NCBI GenBank assembly: GCA_017983675.1
Contig: JAGOAZ010000001.1
Span: forward strand, 41,113 to 105,112
DNA length: 64,000 nucleotides
From: Fluviicola sp.
GTDB taxonomy: Bacteria; Bacteroidota; Bacteroidia; Flavobacteriales_D; Crocinitomicaceae
Direction of reading: 5' to 3'
Shown: piece after piece, positions 10,148 through 19,163 of the stretch
How the letters are laid out: the number at the start of each line of letters is the position of its first letter
How positions within the stretch are numbered: the first letter of the stretch is position 1
The notes under the pieces: generated by a model
Told to the model about the DNA's origin: nothing
The model's input: the letters and a program-made list of their open reading frames with translations, nothing else
Databases searched by the model: none
Program-made: the position numbers and the translations under genes

Positions 10148-10175
10148 AAAGGCTGAATTTTAACATTCAGCCTTT
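10148..10175 (-). terminator. sod terminator, duplicate of the one at 3183
   Basis: The 11-bp stem AAAGGCTGAAT/ATTCAGCCTTT is identical to that at 3183-3210, and the flank CGTATTT is shared too; only the loop differs. It lies just downstream of sod on the minus strand and is followed there by a T run. Confidence 0.85.
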
Positions 10176-10196
10176 CGTATTTTAAATTCGTGTTTT

Positions 10197-10796
10197 TTAT
10201 TTTGCAGCAGCAAATTTCTCTGCAACAGCAGTCCAATTAATCACATTGAAAAATGCATTCATGTAATCTGGACGTCTGTTTTGGTAATGTAAGTAGTAAG
10301 CGTGTTCCCAAACATCCATCGCTAAGATAGGTGTTCCTTTGCAACCTTCGCCCATCAATGGGTTATCTTGATTTGGTGTCGAGCAAACAACTAATTTACC
10401 TCCTTCAACACACAACCAAGCCCAACCTGATCCAAAACGAGTTGCTCCAGCTTTTGCAAATTCTTCTTTGAAATGCTCAAACGTTCCAAACGCATCGTTG
10501 ATTGCTTGCGCTAATTCACCTGTTGGAACACCACCAGCATTTGGTGCCATTACTTCCCAAAACAAGTTGTGATTCCAAAAACCACCACCGTTGTTGCGTA
10601 CAGCCGGTTTGTCTTTGCAATTTTCTAAAATAAACTCAATGCTTTTTCCTTCTAATTCTGTTCCAGCAATTGCGTTGTTTAAATTGGTGATATACGCTTG
10701 GTGATGTTTAGAATGATGGATTTCCATTGTTCTTGCATCAATATGAGGCTCTAACGCGTCATAAGCGTAAGCTAATTTTGGTAATTCGAATGCCAT
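10197..10796 (-). CDS. sodB: Superoxide dismutase, Fe/Mn family
   Basis: The 199-aa protein shows the Fe/Mn SOD pattern: [18 protein letters not shown], metal ligand His27 in MEIHHSKHH, the NNGGGFWNH helix with the second His, and [18 protein letters not shown] with the Asp and third His. The open frame extends 23 codons further upstream, but the ATG at 10796 gives the family's standard N-terminus. Fe versus Mn preference cannot be decided by eye, though the GxGW and surrounding residues resemble SodB forms of this phylum. The enzyme dismutates superoxide in the cytosol. It is a single gene with its own promoter-like box and terminator. Confidence 0.93.
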   Translation of the reverse strand: MAFELPKLAYAYDALEPHIDARTMEIHHSKHHQAYITNLNNAIAGTELEGKSIEFILENCKDKPAVRNNGGGFWNHNLFWEVMAPNAGGVPTGELAQAINDAFGTFEHFKEEFAKAGATRFGSGWAWLCVEGGKLVVCSTPNQDNPLMGEGCKGTPILAMDVWEHAYYLHYQNRRPDYMNAFFNVINWTAVAEKFAAAK

Positions 10797-10820
10797 AATA
10801 ATTGTCTTTTTAATACGTAA

Positions 10821-10828
10821 CAAAAATA
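10821..10828 (-). promoter_or_regulatory. Possible sod -7 box
   Basis: On the minus strand the bases read TATTTTTG, a match to the Bacteroidota TAnnTTTG box, 25 nt upstream of the sod ATG. No clear -33 TTG at the usual spacing is visible. Confidence 0.4.
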
Positions 10829-10911
10829 ACAACAAATTTTGGCAATCCTTTGTTCGTTGTGACAATTTGCGTTAAAGAACATTAAAATAAATTGCTACCC
10901 GTTACAAGCTA

Positions 10912-12210
10912 TTAAAGTCCGTATTTTTTGCGGTATTTCTGGTACAGTTCTGTTTGGAAATTACTAACCGGTAAAAAATTCCCTTCGGAGATAATAAAAC
11001 GTGCTTGATTTGTGCGCATGTCCAACGCATTGCCAGTCGAAATATACAAGGTCGCGCTTTTCCCCACTTCAATTGATCCGTAGTGTTGATCGATTCCCAG
11101 AATTTTACATGCATTTAAAGTGATTGCTTTGACTGCTTCCTCTTCAGATAAGCCATAAGCCATGGCTGTTCCTGCTAAAAAAGGCAGGTTTCGGACATTC
11201 ATGGCATCCATATCGCCTTCGTTTTGCAAGCAAAAAATAACGCCTCCTTGTTGCAACAAATAGGGAAGTCGGTAAACCAAATCTACTGCATCATCATCGC
11301 TTTCTGGCAAAGAATGTACGCGAGGTAACATGACACTGATGTTTTTTTCTTTCAATTGATTGGTAATCAAATAACTATCGTAACCACCAATAATGACTGC
11401 ATTTTTCAAGCGAAATGTCCCGACAAAATCAACAATATCCAACAATTGTTGCAACTCGTCAGCATGGAAATAAACACGCTTTGAACCATTGAAACACCCT
11501 TTCATTGCAGCTAATCGCAAGTCAACCGATTTTTCGTTGTCCTGTTGGTAGGTCTCTGCTTGCGCAAAAAACTGGATGATTTGTCGTTTGCGTTCCTCGT
11601 ATTGATCGTTGCGCGTAATCGCTTTGTTATCCGACCACCATTCGCCGCCTTTCAAACTCGAAGGCCAATTCAAGTGAATGCCGTCGTCCGCTAAAAGCGT
11701 TCCATCTTCCCAATTCCAACAAGCTGTGCTCATGACCGAACTTGATCCTGAAATAATTCCGCCACGCGGAGCCGCTTGTGTAATCAACACACCATTGGTA
11801 CGAACGGTTGCTAAAATTGCTGATTCACAATTGTACGCAATTTGCGACCGAACATGTGGATTATACGTTCCGACTTCATCAAAGTCACGTGTAGCCCGAA
11901 CTGCATCAATTTCTGTAAGTCCCAAGGTTGTGTTTGGCGCGACAAATCCAGGATAAATGTGGTGACCATTCAATTGAATGATGCTGTCCCAATCATTCGG
12001 ATTGTAGGTATGTGTCAACGCGTTTTTTACTAATATGATTTTGTTTCCTTGAACGCCAACCAAGCCATTTTGGATAACCTCTCCGTTACCAATGTGCACA
12101 GTCGCATTTTCAAACAATATTTTTTGACCGCTTTGTTGTCCGAGTGTTGTACCATGTATTAAAACAACAGCGATGAGTTGACAAATTCTTTTCATACGAT
12201 TAATGTTCAT
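10912..12210 (-). CDS. Secreted amidohydrolase-like protein
   Basis: The 432-aa protein has a signal peptide (RICQLIAVVLIHGTTLGQQ) and an amidohydrolase-superfamily outline: a beta-sandwich entry (ILFENATVHIGNGEVI), a GHHIYPGFVAP segment and the C-terminal LSEEEAVKAITLNACKILG...GSIEVGKSATL block. The usual HxH after PGF-D is replaced by APNTT, so a classical metal site is not present. It overlaps the preceding larger amidohydrolase by 11 nt, and pairs of this type occur together in Bacteroidota. A start at the second Met (12195) would still overlap and is equally possible. Substrate unknown; periplasmic location is inferred. Confidence 0.8.
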   Translation of the reverse strand: MNINRMKRICQLIAVVLIHGTTLGQQSGQKILFENATVHIGNGEVIQNGLVGVQGNKIILVKNALTHTYNPNDWDSIIQLNGHHIYPGFVAPNTTLGLTEIDAVRATRDFDEVGTYNPHVRSQIAYNCESAILATVRTNGVLITQAAPRGGIISGSSSVMSTACWNWEDGTLLADDGIHLNWPSSLKGGEWWSDNKAITRNDQYEERKRQIIQFFAQAETYQQDNEKSVDLRLAAMKGCFNGSKRVYFHADELQQLLDIVDFVGTFRLKNAVIIGGYDSYLITNQLKEKNISVMLPRVHSLPESDDDAVDLVYRLPYLLQQGGVIFCLQNEGDMDAMNVRNLPFLAGTAMAYGLSEEEAVKAITLNACKILGIDQHYGSIEVGKSATLYISTGNALDMRTNQARFIISEGNFLPVSNFQTELYQKYRKKYGL

Positions 12211-15200
12211 TTGATCCAGTTACTTGTTCTTGTCCAATAGTGTTGCAGTGGTATTGACCTCTTTTTCTGCGTTTGAATGGTGTCGCTGCTTCGCCTTTTA
12301 CTGAGCTATCCAGCATAAGTGTAGCGATACGCGCTTGTTCTTGTCCAATAAATGCTTGTTTTTCTTCGTTTAATTGACTGTCGTAAAGCACTTCACCATC
12401 GACAATCGTGTAAACAACTTTTGCTTCAATGCTTAAAGGATTAGCGCTCCACAAGACCAAATCGGCATCTTTGCCAACTTTGATACTTCCCATTCGGTCG
12501 TCTAAGTGTAACAGTTTTGCAGGATTAAGTGTCACCATTTTCCAGGCTTCTTCCTCCGATATGCCTCCGTATTTGACAATTTTCGCGGCTTCTTGGTTCA
12601 AGCGTCTTCCCATTTCAGCATCATCCGAATTGATAGCGACAACAATGTTCATTTGTTGCATTAATGCAGCATTGAATGGAATGGCATCTTTTACTTCGAA
12701 CTTATAAGCCCACCAGTCGGCGAAAGTGGATGCGCCAACACCATGTGCTTTCATTTTGTCAGCGATTTTGTATCCTTCTAGTATGTGTGTAAACGTATTT
12801 ACCTGAAAACCGAACGAGTCGGCAACATGCATCAACATGTTAATTTCCGATTGTACATAACTGTGACACGATATTTTGCGGTTGCCAGTGACGATTTCGT
12901 AAAGCGCTTCTAATTCCAGGTCGATCCCTGGTTTGACTGATTTACTTTTCTCGCGCTCGGACATTTTTTGATAATTCAACTGCGCTTCGTGGTAAGCCAG
13001 CGCACGCGCGAATCCATCAATGTACACTTGTTCAACACCCATTCTGGTTTGTGGAAAACGCGTCGAGTTATAATCGCCCCAGTTTGCTTGTTTGACGTTT
13101 TCTCCAAGCGCAAATTTTACAAATTTTGGTGCGTTTGGAATCAAATAATCTTGTGGCATGTGTCCCCATTTCAACTTGATCAATGCCGATTGTCCTCCAA
13201 CCGGATTCGCTGAGCCATGAAGCAATTGTGCGGCTGTAACGCCACCACTTAATTGTCGGTAAACATTAATATCATCTGCTGTTATAACATCGCCAATACG
13301 CACTTCCGCTGTAATCGCTTGTCCACTTTCATTCACACCTTTACTGATGGCAATGTGTGAATGTTCGTCGATAATACCGCTTGTCAAATACTGTCCTTTT
13401 GCATCGATAATGCGCGCATTTGCGGGATAGTTCCCTGTGTTTTTTTGAATGGATTTGATTTTTCCGTTTTGAACAATGACCGTTGCATTGGCAATAATCC
13501 CTTCGCTTTCATTCGTCCAAACAGTTGCGTTTTCAATGACGATGGTCTCTTGTTTGGGAATTTCAGTAAAACCAAAAGCCATGTTGGGGTAGAGTGGTTG
13601 TACTGGTTGACTTACTCTTCTTTTCCAAACAGGTTCCTCTGTTTTAGAAGCGAATTTTTCTGTTCGCATGGCGCTCCATTTTACCCAGTTACCAATACTG
13701 TCCGTTCCTGCACCTTCAACAATCCAAACACGCGCATTGTAAACACCTTTCAAGGCAAAATGTTGCGTAGTTTTTTTATCCTTTAACAGAAACTGCAAGG
13801 TTAAGTCGTTGTCAATTAGTTGAATGAATGCCGTTGTTTTTAAGGTGTCCGCTTTTGTTTTGTGCGTAATGGAATCATTGATTGTTCGGGTCAACAAAAC
13901 TGTTGCTTCTGGTTTTTGTTGACTTCCAGCAATAGATAGGTTGTATTTTACTCCATCTATGTTTAAGCTGTACTTCCCGCGGATATCGACATCAGGAATA
14001 CTCATTTTCACCTCACGTTCGCCGTTTGTATAGACTTCCAATACTTTTGCTTGGTACAAGAATGGATTGACGTCGTACAGCGTAAAACAGGCTTTTTTAC
14101 CTTTCTCAATGGTTCCTAATAGCGAATCAACGCCAATTAATTTTGCAGGATTAATGGTCAAAGCGCGTAAGGCTTCTTCGGGAGTGAAACCAAATTCGAA
14201 GCTTTTGTGTAAGTTTTTCCAAAACTCGTCCGCAGTTTTTAATCCGTTGGTGGTGATGGAAAACGTGACTTTTTGTTGACTCAAGTAGGCAGGGTTTGTT
14301 GGCGCTAATTCCCAGTGTTTCAAATCGGCAAATGGCACTTGTCGTGCAATGTACGGATCCTTCAAATCGTATGGAGCAGGGAAATTAATTGGAATGATGA
14401 GCGCTTGTTGTAAACTGTCCCAAGGTGTTCCTAATTCGTATTCATGACCGGTTCCTACAACGGTGAATTTTCGATTGAATTCACGTTCAAGTGCATGCAC
14501 ACGAAAGATTTCATAAGTTGCATTGGTATAAAAAATACTTGGCAACTGTTGGTGCGCGATAACAGCGTCAAGGGAATAATTGCGTGGTGCTTGCTGCGCG
14601 TTTTTGTACCAATCAGCATCGTATAATGTTTGACGAATAAGCGCAATACTTCCCATCAAGGAACTCGGGTATTCTTGCTGGCTAACACCTTTTTCAAAGG
14701 AATAAAACGCGGCAACTTTCGGCTGAATTAATTGTTGTTTCAATTTATTTTTTCCAAGTGATACAAACGAACCAACACCTTGGAAAATTCCGTCGTTTTG
14801 GTGTGTCAAAGCAGCGCCAAACCCCATTTTGTGTAATTCGTTGATTGCATTTTCGTCAATCGTATACCAACTTGTCGGATCAACTTCTGGATGAATTGCT
14901 TCGTTCCAATAATACGGTCCATTTTTTTTCGACAGGAATTGAGGGGAATTATTATTGTGATTATTTGAAGCATTAGGAATACCAATTGTCGAGAATAATT
15001 CAATAAATGATGGGAGTACTACTTTTTCATTTCCATCAATAATTGGCAAATCATTGGGTAACACCAACTGTTGTCCCACGGCGACAATCACACCATCTCG
15101 AACAATGATGTTACCACGATCAATTGTTTTTTCAGGTGAAACGACAATGGTGACATTGGTTAACACAAACGAATTGGCTGGTGTTTCTGCAACGCCATTT

Positions 15201-15271
15201 ACGGGAGTGTTTAATTGGCCAAAAAGGTTGAATATGTTGCATAAAAGAAACACGAAAACAAGTCTTCTCAT
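12200..15271 (-). CDS. Secreted two-part amidohydrolase (imidazolonepropionase-like)
   Basis: The 1023-aa protein starts with a signal peptide (LVFVFLLCNIFNLFGQL). It contains two amidohydrolase-like halves. The first (about 30-430) has the fold's outer motifs but no HxH. The second (about 590-1000) has SGIIDEHSH with metal-ligand candidates His637 and His639, then HSYVQSEI, THILEGYKI, AINSDDAEM and the closing LHLDDRMGSIKVGKDADLVLW. The second half is therefore likely the catalytic one. The pair with the downstream 432-aa protein suggests a periplasmic complex acting on peptides or cyclic amides, but this is inference. No assigned substrate. Confidence 0.85.
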   Translation of the reverse strand: MRRLVFVFLLCNIFNLFGQLNTPVNGVAETPANSFVLTNVTIVVSPEKTIDRGNIIVRDGVIVAVGQQLVLPNDLPIIDGNEKVVLPSFIELFSTIGIPNASNNHNNNSPQFLSKKNGPYYWNEAIHPEVDPTSWYTIDENAINELHKMGFGAALTHQNDGIFQGVGSFVSLGKNKLKQQLIQPKVAAFYSFEKGVSQQEYPSSLMGSIALIRQTLYDADWYKNAQQAPRNYSLDAVIAHQQLPSIFYTNATYEIFRVHALEREFNRKFTVVGTGHEYELGTPWDSLQQALIIPINFPAPYDLKDPYIARQVPFADLKHWELAPTNPAYLSQQKVTFSITTNGLKTADEFWKNLHKSFEFGFTPEEALRALTINPAKLIGVDSLLGTIEKGKKACFTLYDVNPFLYQAKVLEVYTNGEREVKMSIPDVDIRGKYSLNIDGVKYNLSIAGSQQKPEATVLLTRTINDSITHKTKADTLKTTAFIQLIDNDLTLQFLLKDKKTTQHFALKGVYNARVWIVEGAGTDSIGNWVKWSAMRTEKFASKTEEPVWKRRVSQPVQPLYPNMAFGFTEIPKQETIVIENATVWTNESEGIIANATVIVQNGKIKSIQKNTGNYPANARIIDAKGQYLTSGIIDEHSHIAISKGVNESGQAITAEVRIGDVITADDINVYRQLSGGVTAAQLLHGSANPVGGQSALIKLKWGHMPQDYLIPNAPKFVKFALGENVKQANWGDYNSTRFPQTRMGVEQVYIDGFARALAYHEAQLNYQKMSEREKSKSVKPGIDLELEALYEIVTGNRKISCHSYVQSEINMLMHVADSFGFQVNTFTHILEGYKIADKMKAHGVGASTFADWWAYKFEVKDAIPFNAALMQQMNIVVAINSDDAEMGRRLNQEAAKIVKYGGISEEEAWKMVTLNPAKLLHLDDRMGSIKVGKDADLVLWSANPLSIEAKVVYTIVDGEVLYDSQLNEEKQAFIGQEQARIATLMLDSSVKGEAATPFKRRKRGQYHCNTIGQEQVTGSNEH

Positions 15272-15379
15272 AGTATTTTTTGATTTGTAGCTTGAAAATT
15301 ACTCAAACTCTACTGAAAAACCTCTTTTTTTCCATACAATCAGTCATTTTTTAGGTAAATTTGAAAAAAATAAAATATT

Positions 15380-15817
15380 ATGTACGAACTATTAAAACAT
15401 ACACATTCAGGATTACGTTGGGTAGTACTAGCTTTGCTTGTAACTGCAATTTTCAGAGCTATTGCAGGTAAGAAATCAGGTCGTTACGAGAAATCGGATA
15501 AAATGATCAATTTGTTTGCGATGATTTCATTGCACCTACAAGTGACGTTGGGAATTATTCTTGCATTTGTAACAGAGCAACAATTTTATGTGTCTGGTTG
15601 GATGAAATCTGCTGTGAATCGTTTTTATGGAATGGAGCACATTTTAATGATGGTTTTGGCTGCGGTAATCATTACGATTGGGCGCAAGAAAGCAGAAAAA
15701 AAGGAAGATTTATCGAAAAGACACGCAACAATTTTAGTGTGGTTTACGATTACATTGATTATCATTTTCGCTGGAATTCCTTGGCCGTTTAGAAATTTAG
15801 GTGGAGCATGGTTCTAA
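15380..15817 (+). CDS. Small four-helix membrane protein, cytochrome b-like
   Basis: The 145-aa protein has four predicted membrane helices (about 12-28, 44-65, 84-103, 117-135). His residues (HTHSGLRW near the N-terminus, SLHLQ and MEHILMM) lie in or at the helices, as in di-heme cytochrome b-type proteins. The N-terminal YELLKHTHSGLRW is a recurrent feature of a Bacteroidota family without assigned function. The next gene, a lipoprotein cytochrome c, overlaps by 10 nt, which supports a role in electron transfer at the membrane. Confidence 0.7.
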   Translation: MYELLKHTHSGLRWVVLALLVTAIFRAIAGKKSGRYEKSDKMINLFAMISLHLQVTLGIILAFVTEQQFYVSGWMKSAVNRFYGMEHILMMVLAAVIITIGRKKAEKKEDLSKRHATILVWFTITLIIIFAGIPWPFRNLGGAWF

Positions 15818-16149
15818 AAACGAGTGTTTTTTTAAGTCTGTTGTTAGTCGCTGCTTCGTGTTCTTCTGGTTCAGATGAATCCACCGTTGTGAATGAGTCC
15901 AAACCGTTGACGCAGATCGAAGCACATTCTGTTTATATGCTCAATTGTGCTTCTTGCCATGGTGAAGATGGACAATTAGGAGCATCAGGCGCTGCTAATT
16001 TAGTGGCAAGCAAAATGACGGAAGCACAAATTAAAACGACCATTTTAAAAGGCAACAACAAAGGAATGATGCCTTACGAGGAAATATTGACAACACGAGA
16101 AATAGAAGGTCTAGTAGGGATCGTTAAATCACTACAACAAACAAAATGA
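15808..16149 (+). CDS. Lipoprotein c-type cytochrome
   Basis: The 113-aa protein has a lipoprotein signal with lipobox LVAASC (Cys18) and one heme-binding motif CASCH at about residues 50-54, with a distal Met (GMMPY) as probable sixth ligand. It is a class I cytochrome c domain held at the outer face of a membrane. The 5' end overlaps the membrane-protein gene by 10 nt and the 3' end overlaps hflX by 4 nt (ATGA), so the three are translationally linked. Confidence 0.87.
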   Translation: MVLKTSVFLSLLLVAASCSSGSDESTVVNESKPLTQIEAHSVYMLNCASCHGEDGQLGASGAANLVASKMTEAQIKTTILKGNNKGMMPYEEILTTREIEGLVGIVKSLQQTK

Positions 16150-17339
16150 GCGAAGGTCACGTATTAGTCGATGCTGTAGAAGAACGTTGTGTCTTGGTAG
16201 GTGTTATTACCTCTCAAGTAACAGATGATCAAGCAAGAGAGTATTTAGAAGAATTAGAGTTTTTAGCAGAAACAGCAGGCGCAATAACGGATCGTTGGTT
16301 CCAACAACGCCTTCAAATTCCAAATCCGAGAACCTTTGTTGGAACGGGAAAATTGGAAGAAATCCGCGTGTATATTAAGGAAAACGAAATCGACATGGTC
16401 ATTTTTGACGATGAATTATCGCCTTCCCAATTGCGGAATATTGAAAAAGAATTGGAATGTAAAATCTTGGATAGAAATATTTTAATCCTCGATATTTTTG
16501 CCAGTCGAGCGCGGACTTCCCATGCGAAAACACAGGTTGAATTGGCACAGATGCAATACATGCTGCCGCGCTTAAAACGCTTGTGGACGCACTTGGAACG
16601 CCAAAAAGGTGGGATTGGATTGAGGGGTCCAGGGGAATCACAAATTGAATCCGATCGCCGAATCATCCAAACGCGGATTGCGTTGTTGAAAGAGAAATTG
16701 AAAGACATTGACAAACAAATGTCGATTCAACGTGGCAATAGAGGACAACTGGTCCGTGTAGCTTTGGTTGGATATACCAACGTTGGAAAAAGTACCTTGA
16801 TGAATTTGTTGAGCAAATCAGATGTGTTTGCAGAAAACAAATTATTTGCGACACTCGATACAACGGTTCGAAAAGTAGTCATCGAAAACTTACCGTTTTT
16901 ATTGACAGACACCGTTGGATTTATCCGCAAATTACCGCACCAATTGGTCGATTCGTTTAAGTCAACTTTAGATGAAGTGCGCGAAGCAGATTTGTTGATA
17001 CATGTCGTTGATATTTCACATCCTAATTTTGAGGATCAAATCAATGTCGTTAACGAAACTTTGTTGTCTTTAGATACAAAAGACAAACCGACCTTGTTGG
17101 TTTTTAATAAAATTGATGCATATCACGTTCCTGAATCGAATGAAGAAGATCCAGAAGCAGAACAGCCGTTGACCTTGGAGGAATTCAAAAAAACGTGGAT
17201 GAATAAAATGGATGCGACGCAGTGTATTTTTATTTCGGCAGAAGATAAGACCAACGTAGAAGAATTACGTGAAATCATGTATGCAGAAATCAAACGCATT
17301 TTCGCCATTCGTTATCCTTACAATAATTACCTGTATTAA
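16146..17339 (+). CDS. hflX: Ribosome-associated GTPase HflX
   Basis: The 397-aa protein has the HflX N-terminal domain with NPRTFVGTGKLEEI and FDDELSPSQLRN, the GPGESQIESDRR helical linker, and a Ras-like G domain with G1 VGYTNVGKST (about 208-217), G3 DTVGFI and G4 NKID. HflX binds the 50S subunit and splits stalled or hibernating ribosomes under stress. Length matches the family. It overlaps the upstream cytochrome gene by 4 nt. Confidence 0.95.
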   Translation: MSEGHVLVDAVEERCVLVGVITSQVTDDQAREYLEELEFLAETAGAITDRWFQQRLQIPNPRTFVGTGKLEEIRVYIKENEIDMVIFDDELSPSQLRNIEKELECKILDRNILILDIFASRARTSHAKTQVELAQMQYMLPRLKRLWTHLERQKGGIGLRGPGESQIESDRRIIQTRIALLKEKLKDIDKQMSIQRGNRGQLVRVALVGYTNVGKSTLMNLLSKSDVFAENKLFATLDTTVRKVVIENLPFLLTDTVGFIRKLPHQLVDSFKSTLDEVREADLLIHVVDISHPNFEDQINVVNETLLSLDTKDKPTLLVFNKIDAYHVPESNEEDPEAEQPLTLEEFKKTWMNKMDATQCIFISAEDKTNVEELREIMYAEIKRIFAIRYPYNNYLY

Positions 17340-17350
17340 ACGCTATTGGG

Positions 17351-17989
17351 ATGGTTGTTACGTTTTGGAATGCATACAAACAATGGGTTTTACTAGCAAT
17401 AATCGTTATTTTTCATACGGTTGGATTTGTAGGTTTACAGTCAACAAGTAGGGAATATTTTCTTTCACTTAGTCCCTTAAATTTACTCTTATCCTTTTCT
17501 TGTTTGATGCTGGCTTTTCAGCATTTTACACTACGTTTATTTCTTGCAATACTCGTTGTTGGTGTTGTCGGATTTTTATCAGAATACATTGGGGTTCATA
17601 CCCAATTGTTGTTTGGCGATTACCAGTACGGACAAAATCTTGGGTTCAAGTTAGTTGAAATCCCACTAGTTATTGCCGTAAATTGGGCGATGTTGAGTTT
17701 TAGTGCTTTAGCCATTGTGTTTTCACTTCGAGTGCCGCTTGTTGCAAAAGCGCTTCTTTCTGCTGGACTCATGACCTTTTTAGACGTTTTGATTGAGCCT
17801 GTAGCAATTACGAGCGATTTTTGGTCGTGGGCAGATGGCATTATTCCGATGTATAATTATGTGTGTTGGTTTGTCTTGTCATTTTTCCTGCATTTTTGGT
17901 TATTAAAAAGGGGAGTTGTTGAACAAAATACCGTTGGTATTGGTTTATATGTGGTATTGGTACTGTTTTTTGGACTTTTAAATTTTTGA
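17351..17989 (+). CDS. cruF: Carotenoid 1,2-hydratase of the CruF/DUF422 family
   Basis: The 212-aa integral membrane protein has about seven hydrophobic segments. The motif FLSEYIGVHTQLLFGDYQYG, followed by EIPLVIAVNWAM and FLDVLIEPVA, is the signature of the CruF (bisanhydrobacterioruberin hydratase/DUF422) family. It adds water to the psi end of a monocyclic carotene. With the adjacent crtZ and lycopene cyclase this points to a saproxanthin- or myxol-like end product in the cell membrane. It lies 11 nt after hflX and 4 nt before crtZ. Confidence 0.82.
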   Translation: MVVTFWNAYKQWVLLAIIVIFHTVGFVGLQSTSREYFLSLSPLNLLLSFSCLMLAFQHFTLRLFLAILVVGVVGFLSEYIGVHTQLLFGDYQYGQNLGFKLVEIPLVIAVNWAMLSFSALAIVFSLRVPLVAKALLSAGLMTFLDVLIEPVAITSDFWSWADGIIPMYNYVCWFVLSFFLHFWLLKRGVVEQNTVGIGLYVVLVLFFGLLNF

Positions 17990-17993
17990 ATAG

Positions 17994-18467
17994 ATGTATT
18001 GGTGGGGACCGTTTGTTTTATTAGCAGCTTTTTTCGGAATGGAATTCATGGCTTGGGCAACACACAAATTTTTGATGCATGGTGGCATGTGGTATTTTCA
18101 CCGCGATCATCACCAAGAGGAACCAGGATTTTTTGAACGAAACGATGTTTTCTTTTTGATTTACGCCATTCCATCTTGGTTGTGCATTATGTTGGGAATG
18201 ATGAATGATCTGTATGTTCCCGTTTGGATAGGCTACGGAATTGCAGCTTATGGTTTCGCTTATTTCTTGGTACACGATGTGTATATTCACCGCCGTTTCA
18301 AATGGCTACGTGATATCGACAACCCTTATTTCATGGCTATTCGCAAGGCACACAAAGTGCACCACAAGTACCGTGACAAAGAAGACGGCGAATGTTTCGG
18401 CATGTTGATCGTGCCGCAAAAATACTACCGCGAAGCAAAGTCGGCTTTTGCTAAAAAACGCGCTTGA
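17994..18467 (+). CDS. crtZ: Beta-carotene hydroxylase CrtZ
   Basis: The 157-aa protein has the four His clusters of the fatty-acid-hydroxylase/CrtZ family: HKFLMH (His24, His29), HRDHH (His36-40), HDVYIHRR and HKVHHK. These bind a di-iron centre that hydroxylates C3 of beta-ionone rings. Membrane helices precede and separate the clusters. The stop overlaps the start of the lycopene cyclase gene by 4 nt. CrtB and CrtI are not in the window. Confidence 0.9.
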   Translation: MYWWGPFVLLAAFFGMEFMAWATHKFLMHGGMWYFHRDHHQEEPGFFERNDVFFLIYAIPSWLCIMLGMMNDLYVPVWIGYGIAAYGFAYFLVHDVYIHRRFKWLRDIDNPYFMAIRKAHKVHHKYRDKEDGECFGMLIVPQKYYREAKSAFAKKRA

Positions 18468-19159
18468 TGAGTTATTATTTTTGGATATTGTTGGGGACAA
18501 TCGCAGGTCCATTGCTGTTGAGTTTTGACAAGAAAGTCCATTTTTATACCCATTGGAAATCGTTTGCCCTTGCTACAATTATTGTTGCTTCAGGTTTTTT
18601 AATCTGGGATGAATACTTTACGCAATTAAAAGTTTGGGGTTTTACACCGAAGTATTTATCTGGGATTTATCTCGGACATTTGCCATTGGAAGAAGTCTTG
18701 TTTTTTGTTCTTGTTCCGTATGCATGTCTGTTCATTCACGAAGTATTGAAAGCGTATTTCCCTCAATTAAAGCTCGATTTATTAGGAAAAATATTTTCCT
18801 TCACCTTTATTTTTTCTGGATTATTATTGGCTTTGACGCATTTGGAACAATGGTACACCTTATCAGCTTGTAGCATAGCTGCATTGTTGTTGATTCGCTT
18901 TGCATTTCAATTGAAGGTAAGTTGGTTGGGGAATTTCGCATTGACTTACCTGGTAGCCTTGATTCCTTTTTTCGTGGTAAATGGATTATTAACTGGGATT
19001 GCGTCGGAGCAACCGGTCGTATGGTACAGTAAAGCACACATTACAGGCGTTCGTTTGACAACGATTCCATTGGAAGACTTGTATTATAATTTGTGCATGT
19101 TGTTACCAATCATCGCAATACATGAATGGTTACGCACGAAGAATAAAGCGAAGGGATAA
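18464..19159 (+). CDS. crtY: Lycopene cyclase, fused CrtYc-CrtYd type
   Basis: The 231-aa membrane protein contains two copies of the lycopene cyclase domain: the first carries WGFTPKYLSGIYLGHLPLEEVLFF (E at about 75-76) and the second carries TGVRLTTIPLEDLYYN. The PxE(E/D) pattern in both halves is that of the heterodimeric CrtYc/CrtYd enzymes, here fused as is common in Bacteroidota. It cyclises lycopene ends to beta rings. Last gene of the + strand carotenoid set; it converges on the polyprenyl synthase. Confidence 0.87.
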   Translation: MMSYYFWILLGTIAGPLLLSFDKKVHFYTHWKSFALATIIVASGFLIWDEYFTQLKVWGFTPKYLSGIYLGHLPLEEVLFFVLVPYACLFIHEVLKAYFPQLKLDLLGKIFSFTFIFSGLLLALTHLEQWYTLSACSIAALLLIRFAFQLKVSWLGNFALTYLVALIPFFVVNGLLTGIASEQPVVWYSKAHITGVRLTTIPLEDLYYNLCMLLPIIAIHEWLRTKNKAKG

Positions 19160-19163
19160 GGAA

